64,000 bases of DNA from Owenia fusiformis. Lineage: Eukaryota; Annelida; Polychaeta; Sabellida; Oweniidae. The stretch spans positions 5,535,525 to 5,599,524 of the forward strand of contig CAIIXF020000004.1 of assembly GCA_903813345.2 (NCBI GenBank). Reading direction: 5' to 3'. The notes under the pieces were generated by a model. The model was not told where the DNA came from. It was given only the letters and a program-made list of their open reading frames with translations, and did no database searches. The position numbers were made by a program, and so were the translations under genes. Positions 10,619 through 22,600 of this stretch are shown piece by piece; position 1 is the stretch's first letter; each line of letters opens with the position of its first letter.

Positions 10619-13600
10619 GTAAGAATTTCCTTTTATTTATTTAAAGATAATGATAATATTTGCAAGTGGAAGAAGGCTGAGCTCAGGGGAAAGCTAAACC
10701 CACTATTTGGATGTCCTTTGTACATCTTATATATATTGCTCATTGCTTATATTTAATGCAATATTTGTGTCCATGGCAGTTCAAATGATTAAATGAAAAA
10801 TGTGATGCTGACCTACTTTCATTCAAAATGGCCGCTCAAACAGCTTCATTTGGCATTACAGACGTAGGAGAAATAGCCATATCATATGATGTCATATTTA
10901 TGAGGACATATTAAGCATTATTCCAAAACCCTGTAGATTTCTTGATTTTTCCTTCATTTAGTTATATTAAGAATAAAGATTAAGAAATTCAACCAATCGC
11001 CTGTTTCATTTTGGAGATTAGTCCCGCTTAACACTACCCTGCGTGCAGAGTCTAGTTAAACTACAAGACGAAGCTCTCTTTTAAGAAGTGAAGTCAAACG
11101 AATGCAAAGGGTACTTAACACAGATTAACCTCTTGTGGCCTAAATTAAACTTCTTATGCAGAGGGTCATGCAGGCCTAAGTGAACGCAATGAATGTCTAG
11201 ACAATCTAGTACAATACGGCACTACAATGAAGTTTAGTAATTTGTTTTATCTTTTATCGATTGTCTACCATAATATATATTGTTATCATGCTGTAACGAG
11301 GGAGGTCATATCCCAGTTACCAGAAACGGAATTTAGTTCAACAATTTGATATATTTAAAGGGGCAACAAGGACTGTAGAGAAAAGATTCGAAAATTTTTA
11401 CTTTTTCTGAGCTATCGGGGCAACATTTGGCTTAACATCTTCTTTGACATACCTATTTTCTTAAAATGTATGGATAAACTATCAATTTCAGCATTAAGAA
11501 TTGTAAATTCAGTTCAAAGCTTCTATAAAGGGAGTCCCACTTATAGAGTTTTAAGATTCACCACGTTTCAATAGGAATATCAGCTGAAATAATGTCATCC
11601 AGGGGGTTTCTTTCAAGAACAAAAATATATGTTAGTCTTGAATGAAATATCCAAACTTAAATATATTTTGACACTGGACCGTTGAATGGCCCCTCTGCAC
11701 TAATTGTTGCACCTTTGAGTAAAAAGTTGTTTAATAAGGAAAACGACCGAAGGATAGCACGAGTGGAATTATATTTGATATTTGAATTTCTTTGACTATA
11801 TGTAACTAGAATCAAACTGAACAGCACTGGACTCAAAAATGCAATTTTGGACCACCCTGTATACAACGAGGACATATTAATATGATTTGCCAAGTGGCAA
11901 ATTGTCCGGAAATAAGTTATGCGGTAAGACGGATACGTAGTTACAAAATAATCCCTAGCCCATAGTAATTTCTACCAATATTTAATACTGCAAACAATGC
12001 AGTTCAGACCCATATAAGTGCATGCATGAGTTTTATTCGATGGAAACCATTATTTAGACGTGTTTTCTCATTTTTTTAGGTTCAGCCTGGTAGTAATCGA
12101 ATCGATAGACAGACTGGCGACCAACACGGTAATAGGTGAGTATGGCGTATATTGCAGTCCAACATATTGATAGCCCATATATTTTGGTGCTTGGAATCCG
12201 ACGTCTGTGGTAGGCGGATGGCGTCTGTAACAATTTAATATGCTTTAGTATGCATATGCAGGTAGTGACATTTTGTCATGTTAATATCTAATAAACAATT
12301 CTGTCTCCTAGCTTTTCCCGTCAGGATTAATTATTTTCGTGGATTTACATGGATAACAATCCTTTCTTAATATCCGGTTATGTACTGAGAGGTTTTGATG
12401 AAATCCGACGTTCACAGTTCCTGTTCAAAACGCTTTTTGGCAAAATACTGAAGCTAGATTAGAACGAGGTGAATAAATATATGCTCCCACAGATAACACC
12501 AATATTATATATCCTGCTGTTTCCCTTAAATCTTACTGAAATTATGAGATAAGAGCGATAATGTTTGCATCCTTTTTTAAAAAAAATTGGAGCTTTAGAT
12601 GCGCAAAGTGCGACAACTTTTGCACTAATTGTGCGCATGCCGTCAAAAAAACGCAACCCAAAGAAATTGCTATATCTTAAAAAATACTAGTTTAATTATG
12701 TTCATTTTTTCAGGAAAGAAAGAAGAGACTGTGTATGTATAGCTCCTGTAGTTGGTTAGTTGTAAAACATGATGCATTGGACACCTGCTCAAAAGACAGT
12801 TGTACTGGGAAAATACGAAAAACCGAGTCAGGGCTGACTGCAACCGCAAAAAAACCAAATAACTTCCTAGCCATAGTATTTTGGCTCTTCAAATTTGGCA
12901 CAAATCATCTTCATTAGTAGATAGAAAACTGAGGGCATCAGAACGCCACGGGCCGCCACGGGCCCGGGGCTTTCAAAATCTCTGAAGATGAGCAGGAGAT
13001 ATTGATGAGCAGGAGATAAATTAATTGAATGGGGATTAGGAGATAAATTAATTGGATGGGGCTTTCATCTTAAATGTGTAAAAATGATAGATAAGATGCG
13101 CATGACATCATTGTTATCTTAAATGGGTGAGAGATAAGATGCGCATGACATCATTGTTATCTTAAAAATCAAACATCAATTACTACATCAAATAACTGAG
13201 AAAAAATTAATGTACAATATTGTTTAATTTATTTGCATTTATTTTACAAACAAAAGTACCACATAATCTAATTAATCCTTATTATCACTAGCAGAATCAT
13301 TGGTTTCATCAGATTCATTATCACTAGATTCACTAGCTTCGTCATTGTCACTAGAGTCAGTATACGATTCATCTGAAACATTTGCATCATCATAAAGTCC
13401 TACATTAATAATGTCTTCTGTCATATAGTTGTGGTGTAACATGGTCTTCTTAAAAGCATCTTCAAACGGTATGCCTGTACTCATTAATTGCTGGATGTCT
13501 ACCATGATTTCTTTATGTGTTGGACTACATTGTAAATCTAGTAAATCTTCAACTAAATATTTGTAGTATGTCTTAAACGTTTCTCTTATTTTGGGTAGGA

Positions 13601-16600
13601 ATTTTTGATTCGCCATATATCTTCTATCATACTCAGAATTCCCCTTCTGTTTGTCTATATATTTTGCCTCTTGTTCTTCAATTTGATCTTTAAATTTATT
13701 AATAGCTTTATCCTTTAGCCGTATATACACAGGGTTTTCCTGAAACCCTTCAGTGCATAGCTTCTTCATTGGAGGGTCGTCTATATCCTCATTCAATGGA
13801 CAGTTTTGGATATGATTCTGTAGATCCATTCTTGATATTAACATGACACCACAATAGTCACAATGACATATTTCTTTCATGTTGTAATTTTTGTTGTCAG
13901 AATGTATAACGTTGCTGGGGATAGTATCTTTTATACTCGCAGTGAACTTATATGGAGGTTTCATTATTGAAGTATCATACTGTGACATCTCTTTAAATGG
14001 GTTTTCAATAGCATTCAAATCATATGGTAGTGCTATGTCATTGGATTGTACTGTCTTAGTAAATGGTTCTCCCTTTAGATGACTACTATCATGCTCATTC
14101 ATTGTTTGATGAGTCTTATCATAACACAGTCTTAAATGCTCTGGGGTTTCTTGCTTTAGATCAATCAGTAAATGCCCATATGGTTTTAGAGTAGCTGCAT
14201 TATAAGCATCTAAGAGTTTGTGACTGTTCCCAGGATACATCTGCTGAGAAAGTACTCTTACTTGGTTTTGATCTCTTGGATTCTTGTACAATACAATGTA
14301 ATGTGTATTCAAGCTGATGGTTCGATTCTCCCTTCCATGATGGAAGATATTCTGCAGTAAACAGATTACACTCAGGTTTCTGTGATGACTCCCTTTAGTA
14401 AACAAATCAGAAATCTTCCTGTCTTTGGTAGCATCTGACATCAAGTCATCAACAATCATTAAATTACGCACTCTAGGATTTAAGAAATCTGGACTGTTTA
14501 ATTCATCTGGAATTCCCATCATAAATTCTATTCCAGGATGTATGTTCTTAATCTCTATGTAAAGTGGTTGCCATTGTCCAAAACACCAGATAATACGCTG
14601 TGGAGGGGGTTGGATGCGTTGCTCTACATTTTCCAAAAGTTGCTTGACAAAGGTAGTTTTCCCACAGCCTGTGGGACCAGTGACCAACATGGTAAAGGGG
14701 TGATGCAACACTTTGTCCATACCTACATGTATGTCTTCTTTACCTAGTGCAGAGTGCATGCCTTTGTGTCTCGCTAAACTTGAAGCATGTCTAAATTCTT
14801 TACCGCAATGACAGTAATACATGTTACTGCCTCAAAGACTGATAACAAAATGGATGCAATTCATAATTTCGTTCTGTTATGTATATGTGTTCAAAGGCAT
14901 GTTCAATAATGCTAATTTAAATGTATGCTAACAGATGCTAATGCTAATAGATGCTAATGGTAATGCTAAGTAATGCTAACAGATGCTAATGCTAACAGAT
15001 ACTAATGCTAATGCTAACACGTGCTAACAGATGCTAATGCTAATAGATGCTAATGGTAATGCTAACAGATGCTAATGCTAATGCTAACAGATACTAATGC
15101 TAATGCTAACAGATGCTAATGCTAATATATGCTAATGGTAATGCTAAGTAATGCTAACAGATACTAACATATGCTAATGATGATGCTAACAGATGCTAAT
15201 GGTAATGCTAACAGATGCTAATGGTAATGCTAACAGATGCTAATGGTAATGCTAACAGATGCTAATGCTAATGCTAACAGATACTAATGCTAATGCTAAC
15301 AGATGCTAATGCTAATATATGCTAATGGTAATGCTAAGTAATGCTAACAGATACTAACATATGCTAATGATGATGCTAACAGATGCTAATGGTAATGCTA
15401 ACAGATGCTAATGGTAATGCTAACAGATGCTAATGCTAATGCTAACAGATGCTTACATATGCTAATGATGATGCTAACAGATGCTAATGGTAATGCTAAC
15501 AGATGCTAATGCTAATGCTAACAGATGCTAACAGATACTAATGCTAATGCTAACAGATGCTAACATATGCTAATGATGATGCTAACAGATGCTAATGGTA
15601 ATGCTAACAGATACTAATGCTAATGCTAACAGATGCTAACATATGCTAATGATGATGCTAACAGATGCTAATGGTAATGCTAACAGATGCTAATGATAAT
15701 GCTAACATATGCTAATGATAATGCTAACAGATGCTAATGAGGTAATGCTAACTAATGTTCATACATATTCAAACCATTTGTAAATGAACAACATTTGAAA
15801 AAAAAACAACATTTGAAACTTTAGTTATTTATTTTTATTCATATCGTTCAGTATTATATACAAATAACTTTAATCGTCCATCCTTGCTGGGATACCAGGT
15901 GGTTTGTATAAGAATGTCCGTTTCTTTCTTGTATTCGAAGTGTTTTGTTTTTTCTGTTTAAATGGATGTTTCTTCTTTATATTTACAGAGTTTTGTTGTT
16001 TCTCTTTAGATGGTCTATACTCTTCATATTTCATATCTTCATGTTGACGTTTCAATTGTGCCTTTGCTCTGTCGACAACTGCAGTCATGGGTGAAATGAT
16101 TTGTACTGGTTTAGTATCTTCTTTAATGTCATCTATGCCTATCCACCCTCTTCCTGTTTGAGATACTTTCAATCTATTCTGTCTCCCAGCTCGAATAAGT
16201 TTCAACCAGTGTTCTGGGTTGTCTACATATGGTACTAGTTTCATGGTTTTTAGTTGATGTGTATATATCAAGTATGAGGATTGAAATGATAAAGATTTGA
16301 ATATTTCACTCAATATATATTGTCAAATGGCATCAATATCAACTTCTTATCAACATCTGATGTCGTGATATTCTTAGAAACTGATGTCGTGAATTAATGT
16401 AGTTCTTGTTGTTATTGACCATTCCAGATTAGAAAGTTGAAAGATTATTTATATTCTTAAGATACATTCAATAGATTTTTCTGTCAAACTTCTGGAACCT
16501 TCCAGAATAATGACTCATCGCTATAATCTGTTTTTGAAAAAGGGGATTAACACTGTAAACAAAAGATGTTCTAGAATATGAAGGATTAACATTGTGATGA

Positions 16601-19600
16601 CACAATTAAATGTCAACATTCAATTATTACATTAAAAGACCATTATTGTTGAAATCAAGTATAGTAAGATCAAATGGTCAATTCAATATAGGACTTAAAT
16701 AAATAAACCTTTTCAACGGTCAATTCAATATAGGACTTAAATAAATAAACCTTTTCATCTGTACACATATTTAATCCAAAATCCAGTTCTTTTTCCTTTT
16801 ATGCGAACAGTATTTGTTTGACCAGCTCAATAGGATTATTGATTCTTTTCAATGTTGGGTTAATATTGAAAGTAGAATTGTAAACACTGTTAATGGATTA
16901 TACCAAATTTAAAATAATATTAAAAGGATTTATTTTGTACTTTACTATTCAGTCCAAGAAATACATTTCTCACCCATTTAAGATAACAATGATGTCATGC
17001 GCATCTTATCTCTCACCCATTTAAGATAACAATGATGTCATGCGCATCTTATCTATCATTTTTACACATTTAAGATGAAAGCCCCATCCAATTAATTTAT
17101 CTCCTAATCCCCATTCAATTAATTTATCTCCTGCTCATCAATATCTCCTGCTCATCTTCAGAGATTTTGAAAGCCCCGGGCCCGTGGCGGCCCGTGGCGT
17201 TCTGATGCCCTCAGTTTTCTATCTACTTTCATTCACTGTATGGTAAATCTGTAAAGTGAAATTAAAATCACTTCAGGGACTTTACAGTTATGGTCGAAAT
17301 GCTTTCAAATCTCAGTCAAACGCCCTGGTTCCGGCAGACTTCAGAAGGCATTTTGACCATGACTGTAAAGTCCCTGAAGTGATTTTGATGAAACTCCACA
17401 AATTCACCACACATTGAATGAGGATAATTTGTGCCAAATCTGAAGTGCCAAAACACTATGGTTAAAAAGTTGTTAGGTTATATTGCTGTGGCAGTCATCT
17501 CTGACTGCGTTTTTCGTATTTTCCTAGAACAACTGTCTTTTTGGCAGGTGTCCAATGCATCATGTTTTACAACTTACTAACAACAGGGGCTATACATACA
17601 CAATATCTTCTTTCTTTTCCTGAAAAAATGAACATAATTGGATAAGTATTTTCCAATATATAGTGATTTTCCATTCACGTTTTTCGTATTTTCCATGTTC
17701 GACTGCCTTTTGGGCAGGTGTACAAGACATCATATTTTACAACTAACTATCAACAGGAGCTGTACATACACAGTCTCTTCTTTCTTTCCTGAAAATATGA
17801 AAACAATTGGATAAATATTTTCCAAGATATAGCGATTTCTTTGGGTTGCGTTGTTTTTTTAACACCCTGTATTAAATGTCAAGTTTAATTACCAAATGTA
17901 CATTGACCACTTATTATTAAGAATTCTTGAAGCCCATTGTTCTCTTACTATGACGTCATTATGTCCATGGTTACAGCAAGTTTATGAATTCTTATCTGGA
18001 CGAAGTGTCTGTCAATGATCTCGGTTATTCGGAAAATAGATAAGTAGATATTCAATTAATCGTGTGCGTCAATATGATAGTCAGCGTCTGCTGTGGATCA
18101 ATTAGCTACCGACTGAAGTGCTACGTAAATAGTATACTCCCGACAGCATATCGTGTTGCGATAGTTCATTCCAGAGCCTTTAATTGTTCTAGTGTTTTTT
18201 GAATATGTAATTTACCCCAAAGTATTCCGTGCGATTCCAAATAAAGAGGTTGCCATGCCGGTGATCCATGATGAATGAAATCCTTTAGTGGGTGGATGAT
18301 GCGACAGCAGTTAAATTTGAACTACGACAACCATACGATGACCGTATTTTCCCAAACTTGAGATAAAGACAGCATAAAATATAGGGATAAGCAGTTCGAT
18401 GTAGCCTAGATTTTCTATATCGATTTTGTGAAGCTACGACCGCCGTACGTCCACCGACCGTAGAGCAAATATGGCTAGGGCTTACGTTTGGAAACCCACT
18501 ATTTTAAGTATTCTATCATTGGTTGGCTGATCTACTGTGTATTAGAATAAAAAAAACACACGCATCTAAAATAAGAAGTTTCATTCACCCTGCGCAGTAA
18601 AATAACCGCTTTCAAAAGAGGCCTGATTAATAAAACGTATAAAAGAGTATATGTTACAAGGTCGAACCGTGCCATTGCCGACTGAAAAACAAATTCGTGA
18701 CCGTTAACGTGATTCTTATTCGATCGGCATAATCCACCTTTACGTCGTTTAAGATTCGTGAGTTCAGATAAGGACATGCGGGATCTCATGCGATTGGTTT
18801 ATAATGAAGTCAATGTCAGCGCATTGTCTATTATTGAATAACCGATCATTAATCATTAATTAAAAATAAGGAACTAGGTTAAATTAAGATTTTACTGCAT
18901 TTTTATCAAAGTATAGATTTCTAATTCACTCACTAACAAAGGCCTATCCGTTCTATGTCCATTGACAGATTTTCATTTTCGAAGCGAATAATATCATACT
19001 TGACTTAGGGCGAACTAATAGTCATTTATATTAATCAACGACCAAGGTAGAAAAAGAGGACCAGCTTAAACGTTAACTTTTGTTCCTCAAAACTGAAATT
19101 AGAGGTCTCTAGTTATGCCTGGGTCACATACGCTCCGATCCATCGGCCGGCGCCCGGCTGAATGAGTGTTTTGTTCAATATTGTAGGCTTATTCAATTTT
19201 GAACAAAATACTCAATCGGCCGTTCGCCGTCGTGAAAATCGGAGCAAATGTGACCAAGGCATTAATAGGCGATAGAGAATTACACCAACTGTTGGGGGGC
19301 AGATCCCGGGGGCATATCCCCTATATGATTATTTTAAACGTTAACTAACTTTAATTGTTGAAATGAAGTTCAAAGGACGTAATACTGTATACCTCATTTA
19401 GTCTTATTTGCCTCGCCTATTGATTTTGCCTCAACTAATTTAAAGGGGTATTCTTTGCCAGACCATCTCTCTCCTAATATGGTAGCTATAACCATATACA
19501 TACTTTGCAAGTTTATCAAAAAACAGAAAAATGTTTTGAAATGGTCAATATTGATCACTAAAAAATGTAGTGCTCAATAGACTAGATGCGAGTAGAAATA

Positions 19601-22600
19601 ATCTTGATTTACGTTATTAAACATTCAAAATTCACTCAAAGTGATGTCATATTTGAAATCTACATGTAAAAGTACATCTAGAAATATGGGTTCGAAAATT
19701 GTTTATCAACTTTGAACATTTAATTTCTTTTGAAAATGTGACTTCTAGTTCGGGTTGATTCCCCATAGACCCCATATTACAAAATCACAAAAAGTGAAAT
19801 ATCTTTTCTTGTATTGGACAGCATGTATATCCAAAATTATGGCATATTCTATACTTTCTATACTTTCGAACTGCTTTTTTTAAATGATACTTTTTTCAGT
19901 CTTAGACGATTGGACTCTCTAAAGTCTATACATGTCTATACTTTCTATACTGTCTATACTTTTGATTTTGGTGAATCCCCTATGTCTATACTTTCGATAC
20001 TTTCTATACTTTACATTTTGGTGAAATCCCTATGTCTATACTTTCGATACTTTCGATACTTTCTATACATTGTAAAACAATATGTGACGTCATAAGTTTC
20101 TTGGTCACTTTCGATTTTGGTGAATTGCCTCAATGTATTGTAAAACAATATGTGACGTCATACGTTTCTTGGTCCCAGTTGAATTATTTTTAAAATTCAC
20201 CATAAAATTTACGAGGTTTGCAGTAAAGACGTCTCATAGTGGCCATGGATGACCGTGTAATAAAACAAGTATCTGAATAAAAATTTGTGTTTTATAAGGC
20301 ATACAATAGTCAATAGTCAATTTCCTTGTATTATATTCCATGAGCGGTTCGAAAGTATAGAAAATATAGAAATATAGATTTGTCTGAGGCAGTTGGTCTG
20401 AAAAAGCAGTTCAAAAGTATAGAGACCGTAGACATCTTATTTGTCCAAAGCATATAGTATGAAAATAGAGATTATCCATGAAAAAGCAGTTCGAAAGTAT
20501 AGAAACTATAGACATCTGATTTATCAAAGACAGTTTTGTGAAAAGCAGATAAAAAGTATAAAAAGTATAGAAACTATATAGACATCTGATTTGTCGAAGA
20601 CAGTTATGGAGAAAAGCAGATCGAAAGTATAGAAAGTATAGAAACTATAGACATCTGATTTGTCGTAGACAGTTATGGGGAAAAGCAGATCGAAAGTATA
20701 GAAAGTATAGAAACTATAGACATTTGATTTGTCGAAGACAGTTATGGGGAAAAGCAGATCGAAAGTATAGAAAGTATAGAAACTATAGACATCTGATTTG
20801 TCGTAGACAGTTATGGGGAAAAGCAGATCGAAAGTATAGAAAGTATAGAAACAATAGACATTTGATTTGTCGAAGACAGTTATGTGGAAAAGCAGATCGA
20901 AAGTATAGAAAGTATAGAAACTATAGACATCTGATTTGTCGTAGACAGTTATGGGGAAAAGCAGATCGAAAGTATAGAAAGTATAGAAACTATAGACATT
21001 TGATTTGTCGAAGACAGTTATGGGGAAAAGCAGATCGAAAGTATAGAAACTATATATAGACATCTGATTTGTCGAAGACAGTTATGGGGAAAAGCAGATC
21101 GAAAGTATAGAAACTATAGAAACTATAGACATCTGATTTGTCTAAGACAGTTATAGGAAAAAGCAGATCGAAAGTATAGAAAGTATAGAAACTATAGACA
21201 TCTTCTTTGTCAAAGGCAGTTAGTATGAAAGGGCATTTCGAAAGTATAGAAACTATAGACATATGATTTGTCAAAGGCAGTTGGTATGAAAAAGCAGTTC
21301 GAAAGTATAGAAAGTATAGAAACGTCGAAGGCAGATAGTATGAAAAAGGAGATCGAAAGTATAGAAAGTATAGACAATGTATAGAAAGTATAGAAATTGC
21401 CATAATTCTGGATATACCTCATTGGACAGATAACATTTTCTTTAACTGAACATATCTTAATTTGCATAACTATTAGATACATAAGGGTTATATGAAAATT
21501 GAACCACTAAAACAGATGTAATTAAAGTTAAAGTGAACTTTCTACTATACCCGCCATGCTATCTGACCCGAACGAGCCACCTGGTGGTTAAACTGGTAAC
21601 TACCTACTCGCATCTGCGTTATTCCAGTAGGCTGCCATCTTTTAAAATTTCACTCAGGAAGTGATGTCATCGACTCTCAACTTTGCATATAACATTAGGT
21701 AAGGAGCTATTAGAATTACTAAACCAGCTGAATATTTTTTTCAATTTGGTCTATGATTAAAATCCTTTTGATGATCTCTTCTTTAGTTCTAAGTTGACAA
21801 CTCCTGAAAGTATTTTTACACAGAAGATAAGGGCTTCTTGTTTAGAAGTGATTTTGTACTTCTTTCCTATACTGTAATAGACAAGGTTATAACAGGTGAG
21901 AGTCGATGACATCACTTCCTGAAAGAAATCTGAAAAGATGGCAGCTTACTGGGAATGAGTACTACATTTTTAAATGATCAATATTGACCATGTATGAAAA
22001 CATTTCCCCATGTTTTGCTAAATATGTAAAGTATATATATGATTGTAGCTACCATATCAGGAGAGAAATAGTCTGGCAAGGAATGTTCCTTTAAGATCCT
22101 AGCCTCTGCCATCAGGAACTCTGAGCTATTTAAAGCGCTAGCCATGAAGGAAACGTTACATGCTTGATGCCCATGCTCCATCCAGTTCACGCAATTCATA
22201 ACACCACTGTGGAGTACAACATAAAATATTGATACAACATAAAATATTGATACAATAGCCAACTAGTGAAATAGCCTCGTGTTCGTAATTGACGTGTGTA
22301 TTGTGCGAATGCTTAACAAGGAAGTGAGATCATTTTGTTTATTATATGTTTGATAATGAAGTGCTGTATCATGGTTTTTATAGGTTTGAGTCGATGAGCG
22401 GTGCTAGCAAGCCTAATAGAAGAGAAAGTTCTTATATAGGTGACACGCCACATAGGGAACCTTCACATAAAGGAGACACGCCCCATATAGGTGACACGAC
22501 GCATAGAAGTGAACCACCCAAAGTACGAGATGGTCGAAGTCCTATTGTAGACGTTGCATCGTTTTCTGGGTCGCGAGAGGTGGGTAGAAAGCGAATATAA

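Larger units (their letters stand above)
12916..17227. mobile_element. 4312-bp Polinton-like mini-element, complete with TIRs and TSD
   Basis: Bounded by 251-bp inverted repeats with no difference seen by eye (12916-13166 and 16977-17227), starting AGTAGATAGAAAACTG, inside a TTCATT duplication. It carries two genes on the minus strand: an A32/FtsK-HerA-type packaging ATPase with zinc-finger motifs (13272-14822) and a small basic protein (15870-16313). A satellite of about 860 bp separates them. The 5'-AG terminus, 6-bp duplication and packaging ATPase point to the Polinton/Maverick (adintovirus-like) world. Protein-primed DNA polymerase, retroviral-type integrase, protease and capsid genes, which full Polintons (15-20 kb) carry, are absent. 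Whether it is a deletion derivative or a distinct short lineage cannot be told here. Identical TIRs imply recent mobility, presumably with enzymes supplied in trans. Confidence 0.85.
12636..17870. mobile_element. older foldback element split by the Polinton-like insertion
   Basis: The left arm (12636-12909) and right arm (about 17400-17870) are inverted copies. Examples: AACGCAACCCAAAGAAAT against ATTTCTTTGGGTTGCG, CATGATGCATTGGACACCTG against CAGGTGTCCAATGCATCATG, and TTTGGCACAAATCATCTTCA against GATAATTTGTGCCAAAT. The right side repeats part of the arm twice (17500-17640 and 17690-17870) and ends at a mariner-like AACACCCTGTA. A separate hairpin lies at about 17255-17395 (CACTTCAGGGACTTTACAG and its inverse). 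Confidence 0.7.

Noticed and set aside
20524-21482. Open frames up to 179 codons on both strands ([12 protein letters not shown]-type repeats)
   Set aside because: They are translations of the 69-bp satellite, whose period is a multiple of three; no independent protein signal.
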